Shown piece after piece: positions 45,640 through 59,200 of a stretch of 64,000 bases of DNA. Every line of letters starts with the position of its first letter. Position 1 is the stretch's first letter. The notes beneath the pieces were generated by a model. The model was given only the letters and a program-made list of their open reading frames with translations, was not told the origin of the DNA and ran no database searches. Both the position numbers and the translations under genes were made by a program. Source of the stretch: Macrolepiota albuminosa (taxonomy: Eukaryota; Basidiomycota; Agaricomycetes; Agaricales; Agaricaceae); assembly GCA_027475525.1 (NCBI GenBank), contig JAMWFC010000051.1:2059205-2123204 (forward strand), in the 5' to 3' direction.

Positions 45640-46976
45640 TTAATCAGAGGACTGTGTCAATGTGTGATAAAGAGCCGTATCCACCCTGTCAAAAAATCGC
45701 TTGCGTGGAGGCGTATCTTTGGACCCATCAGCGCAAGGTGAATAAAAGAGGGCCTGAGACAGTACCGTCTTCGTCATCCTCTGGTTCGCCTTCGATTTCC
45801 CAATTGCATCGTTTGTAACGCTGAAAAAGAGGCGAACCTGGCTATTGGGGGATCAGGCTGATCTTTTCGATAAAGGAGCAAAGACGACCGACCACATTGG
45901 TGTGAAGGATTATCTTTGTCACGATGTGTTCAGGACCTGTGATGAGAAAATCTAGTCCGTATTGAAAGTAGTTATAAAAGTCTTTTTCGTCATGCATGTC
46001 AGCGAACAGCCGGACGATATGTGGCAACTCGTACATCGAGGTTCGTCGTGTACTTCTTTATCCTTGGCGTGAATAGACATACGCTCGTCCTCTTTGTAAT
46101 GTACTCGAATTGGCGGTCCTAGATCTAGCATCATTTATCCTTGGCGTGAATAGACATACGCTCGTCCTCTTTGTAATGTACTCGAATTGGCGGTCCTAGA
46201 TCTAGCATCAGTCCTGTGCTGTCGTCTCCCCGAGTTTGATATGCACAGGCCGCGACGATGCTGGGTAAAAGTAGAGCGTGATACCATGGTGGACCTAAAC
46301 CATGGTGAGTGAGGGCACATGCTAAGATAAGACCAGAACGCACTTTAACCACTGCTTGTCTGACATCCCCTGCCATGACCGGGAGCTCTCCTTGAACCTC
46401 CTCAAGAGCATCAAGACTCTTCCCGTCGTTCTCTTTCTGAGATATCAAGACACGCTTGACCTCCTGCGCCCTGTCGTCCCCATGCCCGCTCTTGACGCCT
46501 TCTCCCATCGCGTCGTCCTCGAAGCTAAACCACAGCCCGGGGTAGCGCAGCTCGTCCCCCGGATAGGTAGGCCCAAACGACCGTCGGACGACGACCCGCG
46601 TGAGACACTCTTCGCGCGATGAAAGGACGGTGCCCTTGTACCGCAGCACGACTGGCGGGTTGGGATCACGGAGCTTGCGCAGGCAGATCGTGTGGAGTCG
46701 TTGGTGTTTGCCTGAGAAGAGTAGGTCGAGGTGTGGACGGACGTGGAGGATCACCGGCGTCGTGCATGACGCGTCTGGATCGTATTTGATTTCGACTCGA
46801 GGGAAGGAGTGTTGGAGGTTGCGTAGCATGTCCAGGACGTTCCATAGGGATGCTCCTGTTGCCGTGAGGTAGAAAAGGTGGGTTTGTGATTGTAAGGATC
46901 GTGTGGACCACGTACCGATTTCGAACCTGCCTAGCCCCGAGCCCGGCCGGATGTCAACGTCGAGAGTAGAATACAT
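45640..46976 (-). CDS. PHAF1 / UPF0183 family protein
   Basis: Starts MYSTLDVDIRPGSGLGRFEI at 46976, the family N-terminus. An intron, then ASLWNVLDMLRNLQHSFP, VEIKYDPDASCTTPVILHVR, PHLDLLFSGKHQRLHTICL, SFGPTYPGDELRYPGLWFSF, MLDLGPPIRVHYKEDERMSI, FYNYFQYGLDFLITGPEHIV and after an intron PGSPLFQRYKRCNWEIEG. This matches human C16orf70/PHAF1, which associates with early autophagic membranes, though fungal roles are unknown. Duplication 46950-47103 copies the start codon; duplication 46057-46210 falls in the middle exon and leaves a one-base deficit at its left edge (A run before GAAGT). The stop at 45640 is the best choice, but the extreme C-terminus is uncertain. Confidence 0.85.
46057..46210. 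repeat. 77-bp tandem duplication (probable assembly artefact)
   Basis: Units 46057-46133 and 46134-46210, in the PHAF1 exon (DLGPPIRVHYKEDERMSIHA). One base is missing at 46056/46057 after removal. Confidence 0.95.
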
Positions 46977-47103
46977 GATTGAGGGTGGATCAGTAAGGCC
47001 AGGGAGGTGTGGCGAGCATGGGAGCCGATGTCAACGTCGAGAGTAGAATACATGATTGAGGGTGGATCAGTAAGGCCAGGGAGGTGTGGCGAGCATGGGA
47101 GCC
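46950..47103. repeat. 77-bp tandem duplication (probable assembly artefact)
   Basis: Units 46950-47026 and 47027-47103, copying the PHAF1 start codon. It gives two apparent starts, at 46976 and 47053. Confidence 0.95.
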
Positions 47104-47227
47104 AAAATGAGAAAAGGAACGGTGGTACCTTGATTAGGGGCTCAGACACGTGCCCGCGCACCACCATCAACTTTGTAATAGACGCGTTTTTTTTTGTGAA
47201 CATCAGCATCAACGACGCGTCGAGAAT

Positions 47228-49620
47228 ATGGCAGACGATAGGCAGAGACGTATCTTGAAGGTTGGTCATTTCGGTGTTCTTTGAAATCGTGGTTAAACGC
47301 GTCGGGTTGCTAGGTCTTTCGAAAGTTTAGCTACTCCTGGCGCCAGAGGTCTCTCAAAGAGTAGAAGAAATCCTGGACGAGAATGAGATTGCGGATGAAG
47401 AGCTTGAATCGACTATCGAAATGCTTGCTTTGGAGTACAGCAAGCAGGAAGGTGCGAACCTTGATCTTGTCATGAAGAGCTTGAATCGACTATCGAAATG
47501 CTTGCTTTGGAGTACAGCAAGCAGGAAGGTGCGAACCTTGATCTTGTCTCCAATCTCTTCGCCGAATTCGAAATATCTATCGCAGACGTCAGTATGAAGG
47601 TCGATCTCGATATACTAGAACGCGTTTATCAGGGAATGCGGAACCAGACGGAACAAGTGGACGAAGAGAAGGAATTGCTTGATCCAGAAAGCCATTTATA
47701 TGTGATCAATGCTTTTGACATGCCGTTGTGGCACTGGTCGTCCGAAGCGGGGACGTTCACCAAGTAAGACACTTTGGACTCCCTGTTTTTTTCAGTTTCT
47801 CAGAATACTGCAGAGCTCCTGGACCTCTTACGGTGTCAGGCTCCGCAGAATCACGCATCATGGCGATACGAAATAGATTAAACATCATAAAGCAGTGCGT
47901 CTTGCGCAATGAGCATTTTGCGCCTTCGACACTCCCTTCGAATGATAGGGAGAAACTCGTCACCGTAAGCCCTTCAGATCTCAAACAAAAGACTGTGTGC
48001 GCTATCTCACCACATCTTTCCCCCCACAGCTGAAATCCACGAAACATCTTTTAGGACGTGCCGGGGAGAGGTTCCTTCTTCTTGGAATGCTCACACATAA
48101 CAAGGAAGGGAAGCTGTGCATCGAGGATTCAGACGGGAATGTCCAGCTCGATTTCTCAAACTTGGTGGGGTTTTGATAGTGGTCGGTTGTGATTCGTTCT
48201 CAGAACAAATAGGTATAGGACGAGCCTGGAGACGGGTTGTTCACAGAGGGCTCGTTCGCGCTCGTCGAAGGCGAGTATACAGAAGAAGCGACTAGGACGA
48301 GCCTGGAGACGGGTTGTTCACAGAGGGCTCGTTCGCGCTCGTCGAAGGCGAGTATACAGAAGAAGCGACTTGGAGATAGTTGCAATCGGTCAGCCACCCT
48401 GCGAATCTCGCGAGACTTCACGGTAGGTTGACTCTTGGCTCGTCTGTGTAATATCCAGGCTTAATCGTCCTAGGTCGATATATGGACATATCGACTTTTT
48501 GGGCAAGGGATCGACGTCCCTGCTAGAAGACGTAGGCAGATTCTTCTACTTTGTCTACACTTCAGACTGAACTGGATATAGTCTCGATTCTCAGTCCGCG
48601 TTCGAGAAGAATTACCAGATCTCCACTTTTTTTTCCTCTCGGATGTATGGCTTGACCACCCTCAAACTCTCATTGGGCTGCAGAAGATGTTCGACAATTG
48701 CATCGAAAATAGCTTCATACCCAAGCTCATTGTCTTGTGTGGCAACTTTACACGTCGAGCGATCTCACATGGGAACAGCCGTGAGATTCAGAATTACCAA
48801 GGTGTGTTGAGAAGTGGTCGAAATACGGAATGCCCATTGAGATTCTTTTTTCTTTAGACAATTTTGAGGCCTTGGCAGATCTCATTGTGTCGTACCCACC
48901 AATTACACGAGAGACGCACTTTGTATTTGTGCCGGGACCGTTGGATATAACTGTCAATGGAACCCTTCCACGGCATCGCCTGCTTTCGTCCCTCGTGGCG
49001 CGGTTGCAAGCCAAGGTCCCAAAAGTGCACTTTGCGACGAACCCCTGCCGAATCAAGTTTTTTGATCAAGAGATTGTCATATTTAGAAATGACATCATGT
49101 CGAGGATGTTAAGACATGTCGTTGGTGTTAAACCAAATGTAGACAGCGAGACTTTGAAGAGATTCGTGAGGGTTTTTGGTCACAACACATATGTGTACAC
49201 GCAAGCTGACGCTCCTTAGCTCGTCCAAACTATTTTGGATCAAGGACATTTGAGCCCATTCACTATCAGTATACAGCCGACGCTATCTGACTATGATCAT
49301 ACACTTCGCCTCTATCCTCTTCCTACCGTCGTAAGCACTCTCTCTCAGCTTTGTGTCCTTCCCAAGCAGCGTCATAAAGCCGAATTGTAACAGCTCGTCA
49401 TGGCCGACAAATATGATCGGTACAAGATCACGTATACCGGATGTCATGTTTTGAACCCCGGAAGCTTCATTGGAAGCTCTTATACCTTTGCAACATACAA
49501 GCCTGCGGAGACAAACTCGGAAGAATGGTATTTGTTTTTTTCTATTTGGATTTCTAGGTAGTTCGCTTATTGTTTGTTCATCGTGAACGCAGTATCTTGG
49601 ATATGGATTTGGAGGAGTAG
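47228..49620 (+). CDS. DPB2: DNA polymerase epsilon subunit B (Dpb2 / POLE2)
   Basis: Starts [11 protein letters not shown] at 47228. The N-terminal domain reads [20 protein letters not shown], then [19 protein letters not shown]. The central part has [38 protein letters not shown], an OB fold ([39 protein letters not shown]), and the inactive phosphoesterase domain: [76 protein letters not shown] and [17 protein letters not shown]. This is the second subunit of the leading-strand polymerase. Duplications 47395-47548 (clean) and 48216-48369 (one base short at the right edge) interrupt it. Two other apparent length errors lie at 47336-47337 (C run) and 48627-48634 (T8 where T7 fits). Confidence 0.92.
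47395..47548. repeat. 77-bp tandem duplication (probable assembly artefact)
   Basis: Units 47395-47471 and 47472-47548, in the DPB2 N-terminal exon; clean frame after removal. Confidence 0.97.
48216..48369. repeat. 77-bp tandem duplication (probable assembly artefact)
   Basis: Units 48216-48292 and 48293-48369, in the DPB2 OB-fold exon. An extra T at 48370 would restore EEATLEIVAIG. Confidence 0.95.
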
Positions 49621-50205
49621 GAAATTTGAAATAGTGCAGATGACTGACGAGGGATCAATTGTTTGGGCAATTGGGGCTATATATACCTGCGGGCGCAGTC
49701 ACAACTCCTCGTCTCACTGTGTTCACAGCGCAGTTAGATCTTATGTCACGCGTACTTTTCAACCACCATCTTGCTACTTACTACACTCTCGAAAACTACC
49801 TAGTCCCCTCGTAGTTGGCTTGAATGTCCGCCTCCTCTCTCTCTTCTGAGTGGATTCCGATTCTCGAGAACTTCTGGAGTCAAAGAAATCAAATTCTTCC
49901 CCGCAAAAACACGGCCGAGCTCTTAGTCTTGAAATAGTTATCCTCCAAGCATCGAATTAAAAAGCTTCAATGATCGTGGCTGTGTCAATGCTTGGGTCAT
50001 AGCATCAGCCGTAACAATTGATCTGTCGCTTACGTCAAGTCCCGTTTCAGCAGAAACAAGAAATGCGCCGACACCGTGGCACGTCCAGAATTTGAACATG
50101 CGCGGATTTTTCTAGTCTTGTTTTTAACTTGCTTTTCCTTGATCAATACTCTTTCGATATCCATTAGCGTCCAATTCGCTCACTTCTAGGACCAGACATT
50201 AGAGC
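49621..50205. other. Intergenic, no gene seen
   Basis: 585 bp between DPB2 and FMP27 on the same strand. It is AT-rich with pyrimidine tracts and has no protein-like frame. Confidence 0.4.
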
Positions 50206-53200
50206 ATGACATCAGAAGGTCCAAGAGAGACGGCAGATTCCATCAATGTATGTTATGACCTATCACCTACGCCCTTGACCTACTCATTTGAGCTCCAGTC
50301 CATGACTTTTACCCCAAATTCCCTTCTTCGCGTGTTCTTGCTCGAAAATCCAACAAGTCCATGGTGGATATCCGCTCTCCTCTGGGTCATACGAATCGCG
50401 ACAATCTCCCTCTTCCTCCGTTCGTATCTATTCCCTCTGATACTCAGTGCAGTTTCCAAGCATGTACGCATTCGAAGTGTGAGTTTCTTCTCGATTCGCG
50501 GGTTGTTCATCCGTGCCGGGCCCAGAATTATTCGCGTGGACCGTGTTCGCTACAGCTTCTCTTTCGCGAAGGGCATCAACGTGACGCTGGATGGGGTGAA
50601 CATCGAAGTCGGCTGCTGTAAAGCAAAAGTCATTCCTAAACACACACGTCATGATCGCCGCCTCACTCTGGCCGACTTCGCACCCTCTCCGATGGCCCAT
50701 CGACTTTGGAATATCGCATCCAGCGCTTATTCGGTTGTAGAACCGCATTTTAGGCCGCTCATCCGTACATGTGTCGTAGCAGCCCTCCGACTTCTGATAC
50801 GATGGCTACCGCACATAATTTCCCGTCTTTACTTCGAGGCCCACTCGACTACGGCCACATTCACCGATCTGCCGGGGACCTCGGTCTCAGCGGGGACTCT
50901 GACTCTGCATGTTAACTTGTCTTTTACTGATCTAGAGAATGTGATTGATACCAGCCAACGCCCAAAACCTCGTTCCACAAGATCGAGGCGTTCTTACGGC
51001 ATGGCAGCTTGGCGGAAACGCTTCGCGGCTAGTTTTCAGAGGACTCTTGACAGAGCCTGGGGAAATACTCAAGGGAACGCGTCAATTGCTGTCAGATTGC
51101 ACAACATAGCTGGTTCGACGCTACCTGAGTCGTCTCGAATGGGTGAGCAGTTACTTTACTTCATTCTTCTGTGACTTTGACGATTTTTGTGCAGCCAAAA
51201 CAGCTCGGTTCTTGCATCTCCCCGAGGCAATTGACTTTGACGCTTCGTTACGGTTCAATCCTCGCGAAGGAACTGCGGACGACCATAGTTTGGAAGTTTC
51301 TCTGAATATTGGTGACTGCTCGGTGGAGCTAGACACTCTCAAGCTGCTTCTGCAAAGTCTCAAGTCAAAAGAAACTGTGGCCGTGCCTAAACTCGACCTT
51401 GAAGGACTAGTCCCTCCACTACAGTTCCCAAAATTGCACTCGTCACCATCATCTACTAGCCCAGACACGGAAATGGAGGGGTTTTTTTCGCCTTTGTCTT
51501 CGACATTTTCTCATGAGCCCGAGCCTTTTTCTTACTCGGCTGGCTTGTCATCTGCTGTTAACTTGTCACCGTCATCGCCTTTCCTTGAAAAGCTTTCAGT
51601 GAGTATATTTTGGATCTCACCAGTCTTTTGACTAATTCTTATGAAAGGCTTCTATCCGACCTCGCCGCCGTATTCCCTATAAACCGTGCACACGCTTAAA
51701 ATCTTACAAGAAGACAGTATGGTCGTCTTGAAGTTCCAATATGTATTTTACTCACTTTCGACATCTAGTCCCGTTTGTCTGTTCTAGAAGACAGTATGGT
51801 CGTCTTGAAGTTCCAATATGTATTTTACTCACTTTCGACATCTAGTCCCGTTTGTCTGTTCTCGCAATGGCACCATCAAGATATCCTCTATTACACTTGC
51901 TACCCAGAACAAATGGGGCCTGATCCCTACCAGCTCAAGGTTCATGATATTGTCTTGGTTCAAGCATTTGCAACGACTCTTCAGAGGATGATTTTCAAAG
52001 GCGTTGGTTAGGAAACCGCAGGAAGATTGAAAATTGCGACCCTGATATTTATGCATTCAAGTTCTGGTTAGCTCAAGTAGCGGTGGAACGGCGTACGAGA
52101 CTGGATAGTATGCGGCTTCTCACACTGGAAACGGTGAATTTTCAGGCAATAGTAACTCAATGGCCGGCCCCGTGGCTTACACCGTCCCCTTTTATGGCTG
52201 GTGATCCGAATGGTCCTTTTCTTGCTATCCGTGCCAAACTTGGCGGGCTCGATGTCACAGAGCGTCTAGAGCGGCTTCGTGAGCTAGTCGCCCACATTGA
52301 ACCATCCACGAAGGGAGTTACGCTTTCTCGAACTCCTGTTGATTCTTTCAAGATACCTCGAATTGTGGTTGAGGCTGAATGCGGTATCCTACGTGGACGT
52401 GTAATTTGTGCTGATACCAGAGGCACAGAGCCTTTTGCAGTGGAAGTTCGTAATAACGGCTTCGTGTTTTCCATGGAAACTAGTTTCATTGCCGACTTTA
52501 AGAGTACTGCACGCCCTTCTGGTCATGCTAAGGATCTGTTTCGGATTTATTACAAGTTCTTCCTCGTTTTAGAACCCACACTTGTGCGGGTGCGGCCAAG
52601 AACGCATCCGGAAACGCGCAAATTTACACAACTTCGTTCGCACGACACAGATTTTCTGGAAGATCATTCGATCTTGTCTATTGAATCATTTGAGATCCTT
52701 GAAGCCGGCCACGCAATTGCTTCTATGGATTCGGAAGAGGATTGTCTTGCGTCTGTGTTCACGCACTCGCCTATATCCGAGCTTCACATCTCGACGGATG
52801 TAATTTGTGTTGAAGCGTGGAACTCTAATGTCGTTGCAGCCCTACAGCAGCTCTCTTCAGTTGTTCCGCCGCAAGACGATCAACCTCCGCTCCCGCCACT
52901 GAGACAGCCACTCTTGGACAGAATGCTTCCAGGATTATCAATAACTGTGATAATCCCTCGATTCGTGGTCATTGTTACGTCTCCCGATGTCAACCCCCAG
53001 GACAACTTGGATTTATCCCGAGGCATTGCTTTTCGCACCAGTTTATCGTTAAGCTACTGCTATATGCATGCGAGTCACGTTCATCGCTTCCATGACCTCA
53101 ATGAGTGTACGACAAGGCGAGGTAAACTTCATCTCCCCCCGCAGCACCTTATAGGTGCTATATCAGCAGCACGTACTTCGAGTGTACGACAAGGCGAGGT

Positions 53201-56200
53201 AAACTTCATCTCCCCCCGCAGCACCTTATAGGTGCTATATCAGCAGCACGTACTTCTGTAATTTCGGAAAAGGCTTCAGCACATATTAAAGTCTCCTTCT
53301 CGAACCTTGCTTACGAAGTGCTGTGTCTACGCAGTATGATGCTGACAATCCTTTTGTCTTTGAACGAGACGACCCTGACCTGGAAAAACAGGAATTTCTC
53401 AGCATCTCCAGCATTACTATAGATTTGTGTCTGTCCGGCAAACGTGGAGCTGTTGCTTCAAAGGCCGGAGAAACATGTGACGTTTCTGTGGTTGTTCCTG
53501 ATGTCAAGGCGACATTTCAGCTTGCCTACGTCTATAGCTCGATGCTTGCAATGCAATGCATCAAGGATATACTCCCTAAATCATCCCCTACTCGTGCTGT
53601 AACGGCAAGACCTTCTTTAGGATTGAAGACCAAGATTGCCATTGTGATTTCCACTGTACAAATCAGATTTGAGTTGCAGAGTCAGCGACTAGTGGCTCGC
53701 ATAGATGACATTGGGATCCATGCCCCTCCAGAACGACCGCCCTCCGTGCAGCTGAGAAAACTCGTAATCTGGGTATGCCTTGCCCAGCGTGTCATGAAAT
53801 GGGAAGATGAACGTGGTGAAAGGTGGGAGGAGTTTATGTGTTTCCGAACTCTGAAAGGATCCCTGGCATCATCTCATGTATCTCCATCATTATCTATTAA
53901 TGGAGAAAGCGCACGTCTACGGATCCCTCACGGCTATATTTTTGCAGATTTTGTCACGGACGCAGTAGTAACAATGAAGGCTATGCGTCATCTCAGTCGC
54001 ATAACTGCTCAGCACATGTACACACCTATGCCAACGCCAGAGCCGGAAGAACCTAAACATGTTCTGAGGATCGTAGTCCATCTACGTTGCTTGTGCCTTG
54101 AGGCGGCGGATGATCCATTCGAAAGCAATCTGTCTGTCTTATGGAGGTGTGGATATCATGCAGCCAAACAGAGAATAGATCGAGAGGAGGCCTATAAAGC
54201 AAAGGTAGCCGCCATTTATCAGGCAGAGTCACAAGTTCCTCATTCGGTTTCCGTCGAACATGAGGCTGACTATCATTTTGGAGGGGACCATTCCGTGCCA
54301 ATAGACGAGGCACGCCGAAGATTGGACGAGGTTCATGAATTAGATTGGACGCTCAGACTTCAAGATCTTCGCCAGGTATATGCCAGATCAGACGAGGCAA
54401 TGAATCAGCTTCTACGAGGAAAGCATACGAAGAAGGATACCTGTTCAAAAGTGCCAGACCTCATTGAAGCCTCGCCAATTCCACAAGCGACTCCGCTCTT
54501 CCGAGCCTTGTTTCGCGAATTGTTTCTGGATGTTCATCGACCTTCGTTTCCGGGCGAAAGCCTGTCTGATTATTTGTATGAACAAGGTGGTTTGCCACGC
54601 GATACCAAGTTTTCCTTGCTGGTCCCCCTACACCTGAACTTCACATTGACGTCTTTGCATATAACTCTTAGAGATTATCCATTACCATTGGTCAGCATCC
54701 CTGCTACGAATGACCATACTGTCCCAGCCTGGGTATTTGAGACAGATCTTGTCGTGGCAGAGGAAATGGGTAACGAGCTTTCAGTCGACTGGATTGACAC
54801 TGTCATTTTGGAGCCTCACCACGGTGCCACAGGGGCTTCTGCATTCTCGATCTCTGTTCCGAAGACAATTATGCCAGTGAAGACGTACGCTAATCCAGTT
54901 GTACATGTGAACACAACCAGCACTACGATTCTTTCTTGGAGCATGAGCTACACTCCAGCCATTCAGGATCTTATGAAGGTCATAGAGAATTTAACTCCTG
55001 CACCTCGTGATAGTTCACCAGGTATTGGATTTTGGGATAAGGTATGTTCTGATAATAATTGAGGACAGAGGCCACAACTCACCATATATTTTGTCAGATG
55101 AGATTAATTTTTCACTGGACTTTTGTAGTCATCTTCAAGGGTGAAGTTCGCTTCCATCTGAAAGGTTAGGAGTGGTGTCAAACAGACTTTCAATGATTGA
55201 CGATAGTTTCGCAGGTTCTCGTGATCCGTATCAGCTCGATAACGAAGGTGCCGGCTTTGTACTCACGTGGTTGGGGAACACGAAACTCCTCATTGCTCGT
55301 AAGAATGAAGACAGAGAGCTTATGCAGGTTATCAGTGATTCTATGTTCATCGCGATACCTAAGTGAGTCAAGGTGCCATAACCTGGACTTCTTATCGATT
55401 TAAATGTTTACCAGTCTGGAGCATCTGTATCCTCGAAATCAGCAGCCTTCTTTTGTCTATCGGACACCAGAGACTTCGAACCCTTTTCGTAAAATAATTG
55501 CAAAAGTTAGGTCCGGAGTCCGTTTCGGCGTCGGTTTTGTATTAGAACGTGCTTGTGGCGATGAATGTAACACTTGCTCTGGCTCTGCGTTCCACAGGAA
55601 GTGCAGATATTTCGAGTTCTTGCCTCATCATCAAGTAAGACTAGAAAAGAAAGTGACGGTCCCCAGTATCAAGGTACATCTATTGGTCAATCGTGAATTT
55701 TCTCCCTCTGACACCGTGGTAAATAGAGTCCAGGAGATTCTTACAATGGTTTCCGCTCGGATTTCATCCATCTGTCTATATCTTTGACATCTTCAACTCG
55801 CACTGCGGCTTTAGGTTTGAACCAAGAACCAAGTAGCATACATCTTACTCCAAAAGCATTTGCTCATTTCTGGTCGTGGTGCTCCTTGTTTGATGGTACT
55901 CTTTCTCTGCCTACACGACAGGGTTCATATTACCCGCCCCGTCACGTTTCGCCCAAGTTCACTAGACATTTGGCGACGTTGAAGTATCGACTTTCTATCC
56001 GCAACTTATATGTCATGCATGCTTATATTGATGAATCGAGAGAAAGTAAGTCTGCCAATCAATACTGACTCTTCTATCTCATTGTTTTTTTAGCTTGGGT
56101 TGATGGAATCACTCCGTGGATTGGTGCTAAAGGGATGATTGAGGAACTGCATGCAGATATGCATCAACGCGATGAAGAAACGGTGGTGCCAGACCTCATT

Positions 56201-59200
56201 CCAAATGCAACAAAGGTTCTTAGGCGAAAGCCTGTCTACGCTGCTGAGGTTTCCCTAAAAGGATTAGATTTACGAGTTCTTCTGGCTATCTTCAAAGAAC
56301 CTCTACTTCAGGAAATTGAAATGATTGCTCCCCCTCAGCGCAGCAATTATAGAGCTCATAAAGATTTGCCAACAATTCCCTCTTCGTCCGCGTGGTTCGA
56401 TAAATGTGACTTTGTCGAAACAGACTGGTCACCATCTACTGAACCCAAATTTCATTTACTACCATTCGTATCTTGTCCTCAGTTTACTTACTTCAAAAGA
56501 AAATCGGTCTTGCCCCACAACTCAACTTTGTCAAGTAAGTTTGGCTCTGAAGGATCTCACTCTTGTCTCCTAGGGAAGAGCTTGTGTAAGTTCTGATGAA
56601 TGCCGCCTCGTCCAGTACCCTGACGTTTTGTCAAAGCTGTCAGCCACGTCCAAATAGCCATTGCCCAAACAAGACTCCAAGAGTTGCGGAAGTTAATGAA
56701 GAATAAGGGATTGGAAAGCAATGAAAGCGTGTGTCAGGCGACTCTCTCGTCTTTTTCATGCCCTCATTACAACCGTCAGGGTCGTGCCACATTGGCGAAA
56801 ATGGTTACTCTTTTGGAGGAATATGTATTGCATCTACGTGGTGTAGAATCAAAATCAAGATCAGCCAAATATCTGGAAACGATTGACCCGACCGGTTTAG
56901 CCTATTCTATCTCTCCTGATGAATGGGCCGAATTTGAGAACGTTTATCATTGTCACTGTCCTAAGGTATTCTTGGACAGTGCGGTGAAGGATGTATGTCT
57001 CAAGTCTCATTTCATCTCTCTCCTTTGTTTTGACTGAATGGCTCGAGGTGATCTTGCAATATTATTATTGCTCTCGTGCTCGCAGGGGCCTCGAATATCA
57101 CATGGCGACCCGGTACGTCCGAATTAGGGTGATTACTTTTCATCAACTCATCGATTATTCTAGTGCTGTTAAGTTCATCCGTGATCAGGCGGAAGCTGCT
57201 CTGGACGATGACAGTGATACTGAGGAGAGTCAAGAGAGGAGATGGGAAGGTACTGATGCTGCTCAAATGGCAGCTTCTGCCCTCAGGAAGATTTTCAAAG
57301 GCGACCTTGGGAGACCATCCGTAGAGGTATCGACTCAGGACAGAATTGACAGACCTCCAGAGAAGTTTAACGCTCTCGATGGCTGGTCTGAGGGTGTCTC
57401 TTTGCGCAAGAGTCATTTTTGTCTTCTTTTAAAACCCCAAATTGTCATGCGGGGCGAAGACCCTAAAGATTCTATAATCCTTGCTGCAGTTCAAGCGAGG
57501 CTTCAAGTTTTCGCTATTATGGACAACAACAATGTCAATGATCCTGTCAGCGGGAAAATCATGTCTAGGTGCGAATGACTTTCTTATGGCAAACCTTGTC
57601 TTAACCGTTGCAAATCAGGAGCGATACATCATTATCTGGACTTCAGACATTTGCGCCCACTAGTCTGGTTGCTAGAGACAGTCTCTGCGTCCCTTACGAA
57701 GTGCTTATCGATCCTCGTTGCGAATCCTCTGCTTTTGATCAATTAGTGCCACAAACAGACGCAGTCTTCCGCTATGATAAATTCAATCGTTTGCGTCTAC
57801 GAAACAATGTCACCTCTGTGACAAGGGCGTCCTGCGGCTCGAGCCACTCGGTTCGGGATCGTCACCTACAGGATGAGACCGTGCGTATGTGCCAAACTGT
57901 GTTTCAGTACAACTAATCCGTCTCACAGGATCTCATTCGAGTACACATCCCTCGTTTCACGGTTTCTGCAAGCGACAAACATTTCAAGGCTATCTCGCAC
58001 GTCATCACTCAATTGCTACTCTTTTCAGATGCTGCTCATAAAACTCGGTTGGAAAAACTTGAAACCTTGTTGTTCACATATGACTTCACAGACCTCGTAT
58101 CTGCAGCCAGGGTCGTTGCAAACCTGCAAGCACGCTTGGGAGAAGCCCATGAAGCGCAAAAAGCTGCAGAATATAATCACAGTCGCAGGCTTGAGAAGAA
58201 GGAGGGACAGCTGGAGTTGCTCAAGCTTAAAGCTCACGTCTTTCTTCTCTGCGAAGAGCTGAACTTGCTCTTTGATGCCATCAAGTTAGCTCAAGATCGC
58301 CACGATGACCATTCAGACCGAAAATCTGCCCTTCTGTTGCACGCGTCCTCCGACGAGATATCCTGGAAGATGTTGGACGATAGACGAGAACTTCTTGCCA
58401 AACTTGTCGTCCAAAGCATTAATTTCAATTGGCTAAATCGCCGGGATAGTTCCACTAGCAATGACCTTTCTGTGCGCAATCTTACGGCATTTGACGGGTC
58501 AAGATACGCAATCTGGCCGGAGATTGTTTCTAAATACGAAGAACCTGCAAATCATCCTCTTCTGAAGGCGTGTAACTTGATATAGCAATTTTATCGTTGT
58601 TCTCACGTTTATTCTACAGAGAGGCCTTTTTTTGATTGCCAGCTGGACAGAATTAGCCCCTGTTGGTGGTATCATTATCTATGAATCGTTCGAAATGTCG
58701 CTACATCCGATTAGGCTTCAGATCGATGCAAGAGTTGGCCGACGCATAATGGAATATATGTGGCCTGCCAGGAAATACAGACATGTTGCAAACGAGGAGG
58801 CAGACCAACCATTAATTGATAAGCGGATGTCAATCGATTCCCCGCGAGCACTCCATGGACTCAAGTCAACAGATGAAATGACTAAAGAGCAGTTGATGCC
58901 CTCCCTACGCAAATTGGGCACGTCGAGATCTTTCTCTGACCTTAGGGGGAGCTGTAAGGACACATCAACTGTACCGGCTCTGAAGAAGATTCCTTCGTCA
59001 GACTCACTTTTCAAGGTGTCGCTTCTGGGAGATAAGGAAGGTGATAAGAACAAAATAAGCAAAAGGAATGATGCTGCTGAGATGAAGACTCGTACCTCGC
59101 AAAGAAGCTTTGTTCTTGTTAAAATTTCGAGGTAATATTTACGCTTAACCTTCGTGTGCACTCTGATAACACATGTGAAGCATGAACCTACTGCTAAGCA

